From the NCBI RefSeq assembly GCF_036013645.1, contig NZ_CP107869.1, positions 8,680,001 to 8,744,000 on the forward strand: 64,000 nucleotides of DNA, read 5' to 3'. A program made the translations under genes and the position numbers. This document shows, piece by piece, positions 57,823 to 64,000 of the stretch; position 1 is the first letter of the stretch; every line of letters begins with the position of its first letter. The stretch is from Streptomyces sp. NBC_00490. GTDB lineage: Bacteria > Actinomycetota > Actinomycetes > Streptomycetales > Streptomycetaceae. The notes under the pieces are model-generated. The model worked only from the letters and a program-made list of their open reading frames with translations, was not told where the DNA came from and did not search any database.

Positions 57823-58626
57823 ATGAGCCTGTTCCCCACCGAGCGGTCCGTCCGGACGACCCCCGAAGGCCTGCTGTGGGAGCCCGGCGAGCGGTGGGTG
57901 CGCGGGTACAAACGCGACGTCACCGTCGTCGACAGCCGCCACCCGGTCCTCGTCTGGGAGCCCGGCGTCCCCGTCCCGTGCTACGCGTTCCCCCGCGAGG
58001 AGGTCCGCACGGACCTCCTCCGCCCGGCGAAGAACCCGCGCACCGGCGCCCACACCGGATCGCAGACCTTCTACGACCTCGAGGTCGACGGCGAGCTCGT
58101 GGAGAACGCGGCGTGGACCTTCCCGGCCGACGACCTCGCCGGGCACATCGCCTTCGAGTGGTTCCGGCACTGGGACAGCGGCCTGGACCACTGGTACGAG
58201 GAGGAGGAAGAGATCTTCGTCCACCCCCGTGACCCGCACAAACGGGTGGACGCGCTGCCCAGCAGCCGCCATGTCGTGGTCGAGATCGCCGGTACCGTCG
58301 TCGCCGACAGCCGGCGACCGGTCCTGCTCTTCGAGACCTCGCTGCCCACGCGGTACTACCTCCCCCGCGAGGACATCCGCCTCGACCTGTTCACCCCGAC
58401 CGACCACCGCACCGGCTGCCCGTACAAGGGCACGGCCGAGTACTGGAGTTGGCGCGGCGAGGGCGACATCCCCCGCAACATCCTGTGGAGTTACCCGGAG
58501 CCGCTGCTCGCGGTGGCCCCGGTCAGGGGACTCCTCGCCTTCTACAACGAGGCCGTCGACATCACCGTGGACGGCGAACGCCAGGAGCGGCCGGTCACGC
58601 CGTTCACCGCGAGCCTCACGACCTGA
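57823..58626 (+). CDS. Tandem DUF427 protein
   Basis: A 267-residue protein with two DUF427 domains. The first is VTVVDSRHPVLVWEPGVPVPCYAFPREEVRTDLL with QTFYDLEVDGELVENAAWTFP. The second is VVADSRRPVLLFETSLPTRYYLPREDIRLDLF with CPYKGTAEYWSW and ILWSYPEPL. Each half keeps the Asp-Ser-Arg, YxPREd and CPYKG or equivalent blocks, though the first lacks CPYKG. The function is unknown. ATG 57823 has GAAGGGAGAG upstream. It converges with the GntR gene, overlapping by 11 bases. Confidence 0.9.
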   Translation: MSLFPTERSVRTTPEGLLWEPGERWVRGYKRDVTVVDSRHPVLVWEPGVPVPCYAFPREEVRTDLLRPAKNPRTGAHTGSQTFYDLEVDGELVENAAWTFPADDLAGHIAFEWFRHWDSGLDHWYEEEEEIFVHPRDPHKRVDALPSSRHVVVEIAGTVVADSRRPVLLFETSLPTRYYLPREDIRLDLFTPTDHRTGCPYKGTAEYWSWRGEGDIPRNILWSYPEPLLAVAPVRGLLAFYNEAVDITVDGERQERPVTPFTASLTT

Positions 58627-59401
58627 CCAGCAGCTGGAAGTCGAACGCGTACCGGGACGCACGGTAGATGTGCGTCCCGTACTCGACCGGCCGGCCCGTG
58701 TCGTCGTAGGCCGTGCGCTGCATCGTCAGCAGCGCGGCCCCCGCCTTCTCGTCCAGGCGTGCCGCCTCCTCGGCGGTGGCGCAGCGGGCCCCTATGGTCT
58801 GGCGGGCGCTGTGCAGGGTGATGCCCGCCGAGCGCATCAGCCGGTACAGGCCCGTCGACTCCAGCCGGGCGGAGTCGAGTTCGAGGAGTGTCGCGGGCAG
58901 GTAGTTGCACAGGATCGCGACCGGTTGGCCGTGCGTGGCGCGCAGCCGTTCCAGGACGACGACGTCGCCGCCCTCCGCGACACCGAGCGCGGCGGCCACG
59001 TCGGCGGAGGCCGGGGTGTGCTCGTTGCGCACCACCACCGTGGTCGGCCCCTGTCCGGCGGCTTCCAAGTCGTCGTAGAGGCTGCTCAGTTCCAGGCCGC
59101 GCTTGACCTGGCTGTGCACCACCTGTGTGCCCACCCCGCGCCGCCGGACGAGCAGTCCCTTGTCGACGAGGGACTGGATCGCCTGGCGGACCGTCGGCCG
59201 GGACAGGCCGAGGCGTACGGACAGGTCTATCTCGTTGCCCAGGAGGTTTCCCGGGGCCAGGGCCCCGTGCTCGATCGCCGCCTCCAGCTGCTGGGCGAGC
59301 TGGTAGTAGAGCGGCACCGGACTGCCCCGGTCCAGGGCGAAGTCCAGGGAGTCGAGTGCGGGGGCGGTAGCGGCACGTGAGGAACCACCGGTCTTCGCCA
59401 T
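58616..59401 (-). CDS. GntR/HutC-family regulator of the inositol operon
   Basis: A 261-residue regulator. The winged HTH is VPLYYQLAQQLEAAIEHGALAPGNLLGNEIDLSVRLGLSRPTVRQAIQSLVDKGLLVRRRGVGTQV. The UTRA ligand domain follows (LYRLMRSAGITLHSARQTIGARCATAEEAARLD, ending YRASRYAFDFQLLV). It is the last gene of the minus-strand inositol operon, 27 bases after mmsA, with GGGAGG before ATG 59401. By position it is the likely inositol-pathway regulator (IolR in function, although B. subtilis IolR is DeoR-type). Confidence 0.92.
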   Translation of the reverse strand: MAKTGGSSRAATAPALDSLDFALDRGSPVPLYYQLAQQLEAAIEHGALAPGNLLGNEIDLSVRLGLSRPTVRQAIQSLVDKGLLVRRRGVGTQVVHSQVKRGLELSSLYDDLEAAGQGPTTVVVRNEHTPASADVAAALGVAEGGDVVVLERLRATHGQPVAILCNYLPATLLELDSARLESTGLYRLMRSAGITLHSARQTIGARCATAEEAARLDEKAGAALLTMQRTAYDDTGRPVEYGTHIYRASRYAFDFQLLVRS

Positions 59402-59428
59402 GGAACGTCCCTCCCTTCTGAGGAAGCG

Positions 59429-60922
59429 TCAGGAGTGGCTGGGGAAGCCGAGGTTGATACCCGCGTCGGCCGGATCCGGCCAGCGCGTGGTGATCACCTT
59501 CCCCTGGGTGTAGAAGGCGACGCCGTCGTTGCCGTAGACATGCAGATCGCCGAAGAGGGAGTCCTTCCAGCCGCCGAAGGAGTGGTAGCCGACCGGGACC
59601 GGGATCGGCACGTTCACGCCGACCATGCCCGCCTTGACCTCCAGCTGGAACCGGCGGGCGGCGCCGCCGTCCCGGGTGAAGATCGCGGTGCCGTTGCCCC
59701 AGCGGGAGTCGTTGATCAGCTTGATGGCCTCGTCGTAGGACTGAGCACGGACCACCACCAGCACCGGGCCGAAGATCTCGTCCCGGTAGGCGTCCGCCGT
59801 CAGCGGCACCTTGTCCAGCAGCGAGACGCCGAGGAAGAAACCGTCCTCGTGGCCCTCGACGGAGTGTCCGGTGCCGTCGACGACGACCACCGCGCCCTGC
59901 TCGGCGGCCGACGTCACGTAGGACGCCACCTTGTCGCGGTGCTCGCGCGTGATCAGCGGACCCATCTCGGACGACGGGTCGTCGCCGGGGCCGATCGTCA
60001 GGTTCCTCGCGCGTTCGGCGATCTTGCCGACCAGTTCGTCCCCCGTGTCGCCGACCGCCACGACCACCGACACGGCCATGCAGCGCTCGCCCGCCGAGCC
60101 GTAGGCCGCGTTGATCGCCTGGTCGGCGGCGAAGTCCAGGTCGGCGTCGGGCAGCACCAGCATGTGGTTCTTGGCGCCACCGAGCGCCTGCACCCGCTTG
60201 CCGTGCTCGACCCCCTTGAGCTGGATGTACTTGGCGATCGGTGTCGAGCCGACGAAGGAGACCGCCTCGACGTCGGGGTGCTCCAGGAGGCGGTCGACGG
60301 CCACCTTGTCGCCCTGCACGATGTTCAGGACACCGTCCGGCAGACCCGCCTCGGAGGCGAGTTCGGCCAGCCGGAAGGAGGCCGAGGGGTCCTTCTCGCT
60401 GGGCTTGAGCACGAAGGTGTTCCCGCAGGCGATGGCGAGCGGGAACATCCACATCGGCACCATGGCCGGGAAGTTGAACGGGGTGATGCCCGCGACCACG
60501 CCCAGCGGCTGCCGGATCGAGGCGACGTCGACCCGGGTCGAGACCTGCGTCGACAGCTCGCCCTTCAGCTGCACGCTGATCCCGCAGGCCAGCTCCACGA
60601 TCTCCATGCCGCGCGCCACCTCGCCGAGCGCGTCGCTGTGCACCTTGCCGTGCTCGGCGGTGATCAGCGCGGCGATCTCGTCGCGGTGGGCGTCCAGGAG
60701 CTCGCGGTACTTGAAGAGGACCGCCGTGCGCCTGGCCAGCGAGGAGGTGCCCCAGCTCTCGAACGCGGCCTTGGCGGAGGCCACGGCGGCGTCCACCTCG
60801 TCGACCGTCGCGAACGCGACCTGCTTCTCCTGCGCGCCGGTCGCCGGGTTGTAGACGGCGCCGTGGCGGCCGGAGAGGCCTTCGACGGGCTTGCCGTCGA
60901 TCCAGTGGGTGAGGGTCTTCAT
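59429..60922 (-). CDS. mmsA: CoA-acylating methylmalonate/malonate-semialdehyde dehydrogenase
   Basis: A 497-residue aldehyde dehydrogenase. Catalytic Cys is in GSAGERCMAVSVVVAVG. The VAGITPFNFPAMVPMWMFPLAI, SFVGSTPIAKYI and VGVNVPIPVPVGYHSFGGWKDSLFGDLHVYG blocks identify the CoA-dependent methylmalonate-semialdehyde group, which needs no general-base Glu. In inositol catabolism it is IolA and converts malonate semialdehyde to acetyl-CoA and CO2; it also serves valine breakdown. It lies 27 bases after the iolD stop and before the GntR gene. ATG 60922 has GAAAGG-type ribosome site. Confidence 0.95.
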   Translation of the reverse strand: MKTLTHWIDGKPVEGLSGRHGAVYNPATGAQEKQVAFATVDEVDAAVASAKAAFESWGTSSLARRTAVLFKYRELLDAHRDEIAALITAEHGKVHSDALGEVARGMEIVELACGISVQLKGELSTQVSTRVDVASIRQPLGVVAGITPFNFPAMVPMWMFPLAIACGNTFVLKPSEKDPSASFRLAELASEAGLPDGVLNIVQGDKVAVDRLLEHPDVEAVSFVGSTPIAKYIQLKGVEHGKRVQALGGAKNHMLVLPDADLDFAADQAINAAYGSAGERCMAVSVVVAVGDTGDELVGKIAERARNLTIGPGDDPSSEMGPLITREHRDKVASYVTSAAEQGAVVVVDGTGHSVEGHEDGFFLGVSLLDKVPLTADAYRDEIFGPVLVVVRAQSYDEAIKLINDSRWGNGTAIFTRDGGAARRFQLEVKAGMVGVNVPIPVPVGYHSFGGWKDSLFGDLHVYGNDGVAFYTQGKVITTRWPDPADAGINLGFPSHS

Positions 60923-60949
60923 GGTGCGGGGCCTTTCCTGAGCGGTGGT

Positions 60950-62827
60950 TCAGAGGTGGCGGCGGCGGTCGGCGACCTGGCGGTCGTACTCCCCGCGGGC
61001 CCGTACGGCCGCCTCGCGGGAGGCGGTCTCGGCGACCGGCACGTCCCACCAGGCCTCGGTCGGGGGAGCGGCCGGGTTGGCGGTGTCGGTCTCGACGTAC
61101 ACGCAGGTCGGCCGGTCCGAGGCGCGGGCCGCGGCCAGTGCCTCCCGCAGCTCGCGCACCGTCTTGGCGCGCAGCACGTCCATGCCGAGGCTGGCCGCGT
61201 TGGCGGCGAGGTCGACGGGGAGCGGGGCGCCGGAGAAGGTGCCGTCGGCGGCCCGGTAGCGGTAGGCGGTGCCGAAGCGCTCCGCGCCGACCGTCTCGGA
61301 GAGGCCGCCGATGGAGGCGTAGCCGTGGTTCTGGATGAGGACCAGGTTGATCGGCAGGCCCTCCTGGACGGCCGTGACGATCTCGGTCGGCATCATCAGA
61401 TAGGTGCCGTCGCCGACCAGCGCCCACACGGGTGTGCCGGGGCTCGCCTGCTGGACACCGATCGCGGCCGGGATCTCGTAGCCCATGCAGGAGTAGCCGT
61501 ACTCCAGGTGGTACTGGCGGGGGCTCCGGGCCCGCCAGAGCTTGTGCAGGTCGCCGGGGAGCGAGCCCGCCGCGTTGATCACCACGTCCTCGTCGCCGAC
61601 CACCGCGTCGAGGGCGCCCAGGAGCTGGGTCTGGGTCGGGACGGCGTGCTCGTCGGCGGCGCCGAAAGCCGCGTCGACCACCTGCTCCCAGCGTTCCTTG
61701 CCGGAGCGGTACTCGGACTCGTAGGCCGGGTCCACCCGGTGGCCGGACAGCGCCTCCGTCAACGCCGTGAGCCCCGCCCGGGCGTCGCAGACCAGGGTCC
61801 GCGCCGCGAGTTTGTGGGCGTCGAAGCCCGTGATGTTGAGGTTGAGGAACCGGACGCCGGGGTCGAGGAAGAGCGTGCCCGAGGCGGTGGTGAAGTCCGT
61901 GTACCTGGTGCCCACGCCGATCACCAGGTCCGCGGTGCGGGCCAGGTCGTCGCTGACCGATGTCCCGGTGTGGCCGATGCCGCCGAGGTCGGCGGGGTGA
62001 TCGTGGCGCAGCGAACCCTTGCCGGCCTGGGTCGAGGCGACCGGGATGCCGGTGGCGTCCACGAACGCCTTCAGCGCCTCCTCGGCCTTGCTGTGGTGGA
62101 TGCCGCCGCCCGCGACGATCAGGGGGCGGGCGGCGGACCGTACGGCACGCACCGCCTCGGCCAGCTCGACGGGATCGGGAGCGGGACGCCGTACGCGCCA
62201 CACGCGCTCGGCGAAGAACTCCTCCGGCCAGTCGTGGGCCTCGGCCTGCACGTCCTGGGGGAGGGCGAGGGTGACGGCGCCGGTCTCCGCGGGGTCGGCG
62301 AGGATCCGCATGGCGTTGAGGGCGGAGGGGATCAGGGCTTCCGGACGGGTGACGCGGTCGAACCAGCGGGAGACCGGGCGCAGGGTGTCGTTGACCGACA
62401 CGTCCGCCTCCGTGGGGTGCTCCAGCTGCTGGAGGAGCGGGTCGGCGGTGCGGGTGGCGAAGTAGTCGCCGGGCAGGAGCAGGACCGGGATGCGGTTGAT
62501 CGTCGCGAGGGCGGCGCCGGTGACCAGGTTGGTCGCGCCCGGGCCGATGGACGTGGTCACGGCCTGCGCGGAGAGCCGGTCGAGGTGGCGGGCGTGGCCG
62601 ACGGCCGCGTGCACCATGGACTGCTCGTTGCGGCCCTGGTGGAACGGCATCACGCCCTCACCGGCCTCCAGCAGCGCCTGCCCGAGCCCCGCCACGTTGC
62701 CGTGGCCGAAGATGCCCCAGGTCCCGGCGATCAGCCGGTGCCGTTCCCCGTCCCGCTCGGTGTACTGGACGGACAGGAACCGCACCAGGGCTTGGGCGAC
62801 GGTCAGGCGGCGGGCGGGCGTGCTCAT
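60950..62827 (-). CDS. iolD: 3D-(3,5/4)-trihydroxycyclohexane-1,2-dione hydrolase
   Basis: A 625-residue thiamine-diphosphate enzyme that opens the ring of the diketo-inositol intermediate to 5-deoxy-glucuronate. Motifs are GTWGIFGHGNVAGLGQAL, MPFHQGRNEQSMVHAAVGHAR with the ThDP-activating Glu, TTSIGPGATNLVTGAALA and, in the C-domain, EYGYSCMGYEIPAAIG followed by the ThDP motif GDGTYLMMPTE...NLVLIQNHG. The sequence appears complete and undamaged. ATG 62827 shares one base with the stop of the degraded iolB frame (TGATG). Confidence 0.95.
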   Translation of the reverse strand: MSTPARRLTVAQALVRFLSVQYTERDGERHRLIAGTWGIFGHGNVAGLGQALLEAGEGVMPFHQGRNEQSMVHAAVGHARHLDRLSAQAVTTSIGPGATNLVTGAALATINRIPVLLLPGDYFATRTADPLLQQLEHPTEADVSVNDTLRPVSRWFDRVTRPEALIPSALNAMRILADPAETGAVTLALPQDVQAEAHDWPEEFFAERVWRVRRPAPDPVELAEAVRAVRSAARPLIVAGGGIHHSKAEEALKAFVDATGIPVASTQAGKGSLRHDHPADLGGIGHTGTSVSDDLARTADLVIGVGTRYTDFTTASGTLFLDPGVRFLNLNITGFDAHKLAARTLVCDARAGLTALTEALSGHRVDPAYESEYRSGKERWEQVVDAAFGAADEHAVPTQTQLLGALDAVVGDEDVVINAAGSLPGDLHKLWRARSPRQYHLEYGYSCMGYEIPAAIGVQQASPGTPVWALVGDGTYLMMPTEIVTAVQEGLPINLVLIQNHGYASIGGLSETVGAERFGTAYRYRAADGTFSGAPLPVDLAANAASLGMDVLRAKTVRELREALAAARASDRPTCVYVETDTANPAAPPTEAWWDVPVAETASREAAVRARGEYDRQVADRRRHL

Positions 62828-63204
62828 CAGGACTTCTCCGGTGCCGTGTAGAGGGGGAGGCGGGGGTCGGCCGACTGGTCGGGCCAGGTGTCGCGGATGC
62901 GGGCGTGGTCCGGGCGGTCGCGGACCGGCCGGACACGCTCGGCCTCGGGGCCCGCCATGACGTCGAGGTAGTACATGGGGTGACCGGGTACGGCCATGGA
63001 GGGCCCGTGCCGGCCGTCCGGGCTCAGCACGACGTCACCGCCGCGCACTTCGGCCGAACCCTGTCCATCAGGGGCCTCCGGCGCGGGCGGCGGCACCGAA
63101 GTTGTCGACCTGCCGGGAGCAGTTGCCCCGGCCGGCCGACTCGGGGGACACGTCGACCAGGCAGGGGCCGCCGAGGGCCTTTCCCGGGGGAGGTGATGCG
63201 TCAT
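62827..63204 (-). pseudogene. iolB: Decayed iolB (5-deoxy-glucuronate isomerase)
   Basis: Intact IolB is about 290-300 residues; only 125 codons remain. In the frame from ATG 63204 the start MTHHLPRE and the end are IolB-like: VRGGDVVLSPDGRHGPSMAVPGHPMYYLDVMAGPE and RIRDTWPDQSADPRLPLY. Between them, homology continues in a different frame: LVDVSPESAG (N-terminal part of IolB) runs directly into RGNCSRQVDNFGAA (middle part). So roughly 130 residues are deleted there, a second deletion removes the metal-binding PPHKHD segment, and frameshifts flank the piece. The open frame is therefore accidental. The product cannot isomerise 5-deoxy-glucuronate. Position between the aldolase-like gene and iolD is normal for the operon. 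Confidence 0.85.
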
Positions 63205-63235
63205 CGGTGCCTCCGTGCCTTCCGTACCCGTCGTG

Positions 63236-64000
63236 TCACAGCAGCCCGACGGCCGTGTCGACCGCCGTCTCCACGCTGCCGTCGGCCGGGTAGAGCAGGG
63301 AGCGGCCCACGACCATGCCCTGGACCGTCGGCAGCCTGAGCGCCTTGCGCCAGCGCTCGTAGGCGGCCTCCTGGTCGTCGACCTCGCCGCCCAGCAGCAC
63401 GGCGGGCAGGGTGGAGGCCTCCAGGACCTCCGCCATGTCGTCCGGGTCATGGGTCACGGGCAGCTTCAGCCAGGTGTACGCGGAGGTGCCGCCGAGGCCC
63501 GAGGCGATGGCGATCGACCTGGTGACGGCCTCGGGGGAGAGGTCGTTGACGACCCTGCCGCCGAGCCGCCGGGAGAGGAAGGGTTCCACGAACAGGGGGA
63601 GCCGGTGGGCCGCCATGTCGTCGATCGCGCGGGCCGTGGACTCCAGTGTGGTCAGCGAGCCCGGGTCGTCGTGGTCGATGCGCAGCAGCAGCTTGCCCGC
63701 GTCGAAGCGGAGCCGGGCGAGGTCCTGGGCGCGGTGGCCGGTGAAGCGGTCGTCCAGCTCGAAGGCGGCGCCCGCGAGGCCGCCGCGGTTCATCGAGCCC
63801 ATGACGACCTTGTTCTCCAGCACACCGAGCAGGAGCAGGTCCTCCAGGATGTCCGCGGTGGCCAGCACCCCGTCCACGCCGGGCCGGGACAGGGCGATGC
63901 AGAGCCGTTCCAGCAGGTCGGCGCGGTCGGCCATGGCGAGCGGGCGGTCGCGGACACCGAGGGCGCCACGGGCCGGGTGATCGGCGGCGACGATCATCAG
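63236..64000 (-). CDS. Cgl0159-type (beta/alpha)8 aldolase-like protein of the iol operon (5' end outside window)
   Basis: At least 253 residues are visible: IVAADHPARGALGVRDRPLAMADRADLLERL, VMGSMNRGGLAGAAFELDDRFTGH, LLRIDHDDPGSLTTLE, YTWLKLPVTHD and GMVVGRSLLYPADG. This is the class I aldolase/DeoC-like family found in actinobacterial inositol operons, replacing IolJ to split 2-deoxy-5-keto-gluconate 6-phosphate into dihydroxyacetone phosphate and malonate semialdehyde. A methionine exists at 63997, but family members have more residues before IVAADHP, so the start is likely beyond base 64000. The catalytic Lys is probably the one in WLKLPV. iolB remnant follows 31 bases downstream. Confidence 0.85.
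   Translation of the reverse strand: MMIVAADHPARGALGVRDRPLAMADRADLLERLCIALSRPGVDGVLATADILEDLLLLGVLENKVVMGSMNRGGLAGAAFELDDRFTGHRAQDLARLRFDAGKLLLRIDHDDPGSLTTLESTARAIDDMAAHRLPLFVEPFLSRRLGGRVVNDLSPEAVTRSIAIASGLGGTSAYTWLKLPVTHDPDDMAEVLEASTLPAVLLGGEVDDQEAAYERWRKALRLPTVQGMVVGRSLLYPADGSVETAVDTAVGLL

Noticed and set aside
58542..62201. Minus-strand frame of 1219 codons overlapping GntR, mmsA and iolD
   Set aside because: It overlaps three well-supported genes in another frame and has the Arg/Pro/Gly-rich composition of a shadow frame.
59435..62851. Plus-strand frame of 1138 codons antisense to iolD and mmsA
   Set aside because: It is the mirror of two clear genes; its translation is a Val/Gly/Asp/Arg-rich artefact of GC3 bias.

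Overview
The window is high-GC actinobacterial DNA, almost certainly a Streptomyces chromosome. Codon third positions are strongly GC-biased, GTG and TTG starts are frequent, and the gene content includes a complete conservon, two DUF574 methyltransferases, a GPP34 protein, an LAxTG cell-wall protein and a CYP157-like P450. There is no phage, plasmid, integrase, transposase or CRISPR array. Most of it looks like ordinary chromosome with several catabolic islands.

Layout. 1-7.4 kb: Tat-exported protein, SGNH esterase, SIMPL protein, a small conserved hypothetical, a TetR regulator next to a Leu/Val/Phe-type amino-acid dehydrogenase, a MOSC protein and an NAPE-PLD-like metallo-hydrolase closed by a perfect 19-bp hairpin. 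8-12.2 kb: conservon cvnA-B-C-D plus a GAF gene. 12.2-19.5 kb: GPP34, the threonine-to-glycine pair tdh-kbl, LysR, a B12-binding radical SAM enzyme, an XRE-cupin/GNAT pair, MmcQ and an MFS remnant. 19.6-24 kb: tRNA-Pro(GGG), DUF4132, LAxTG protein. 24-27.6 kb: a minus-strand operon of methyltransferase, glutamine-synthetase-like ligase, amidohydrolase and Nudix-like protein. 27.7-34.9 kb: lipoprotein, zinc ribbon, K+ channel, P450, orphan response regulator, FtsX-type ABC exporter, DUF4333.

35.4-42.3 kb is the most interesting block: seven tightly packed plus-strand genes (XRE-cupin regulator, M24/creatinase-fold enzyme, E1 alpha and E1 beta of a 2-oxo-acid dehydrogenase, amidohydrolase, bicupin, atypical SDR), mostly with overlapping stop/start codons. 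No E2 or E3 subunit is present, and both the M24 and SDR members lack canonical active-site residues. It looks like a catabolic pathway of unknown substrate.

42.3-54 kb: second methyltransferase, DUF3140, Dps, a lipase, thiolase, TauE/SafE, HAD phosphatase, cobK, a 14-TM MFS exporter, cobF, a four-copy 113-bp tandem repeat, DUF309 and a second identical tRNA-Pro(GGG). 54-58.6 kb: TetR divergent from a class II aldolase/PfkB kinase pair, a NudK-like Nudix gene with a leader mini-ORF, an aldo/keto reductase behind a MerR-type promoter, and a double DUF427 protein. 58.6-64 kb: the myo-inositol catabolism operon read on the minus strand (Cgl0159-type aldolase, iolB, iolD, mmsA/iolA, GntR). In it iolB is a decayed remnant with at least two internal deletions.

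At least eight genes (TetR at 3687, LysR, XRE at 17734, MmcQ, HAD, cobK, cobF, DUF309) have no Shine-Dalgarno and a TAnnnT-like hexamer 6-7 nt before the start codon, which suggests leaderless transcripts. All functional calls come from reading the translations; no database search was run.
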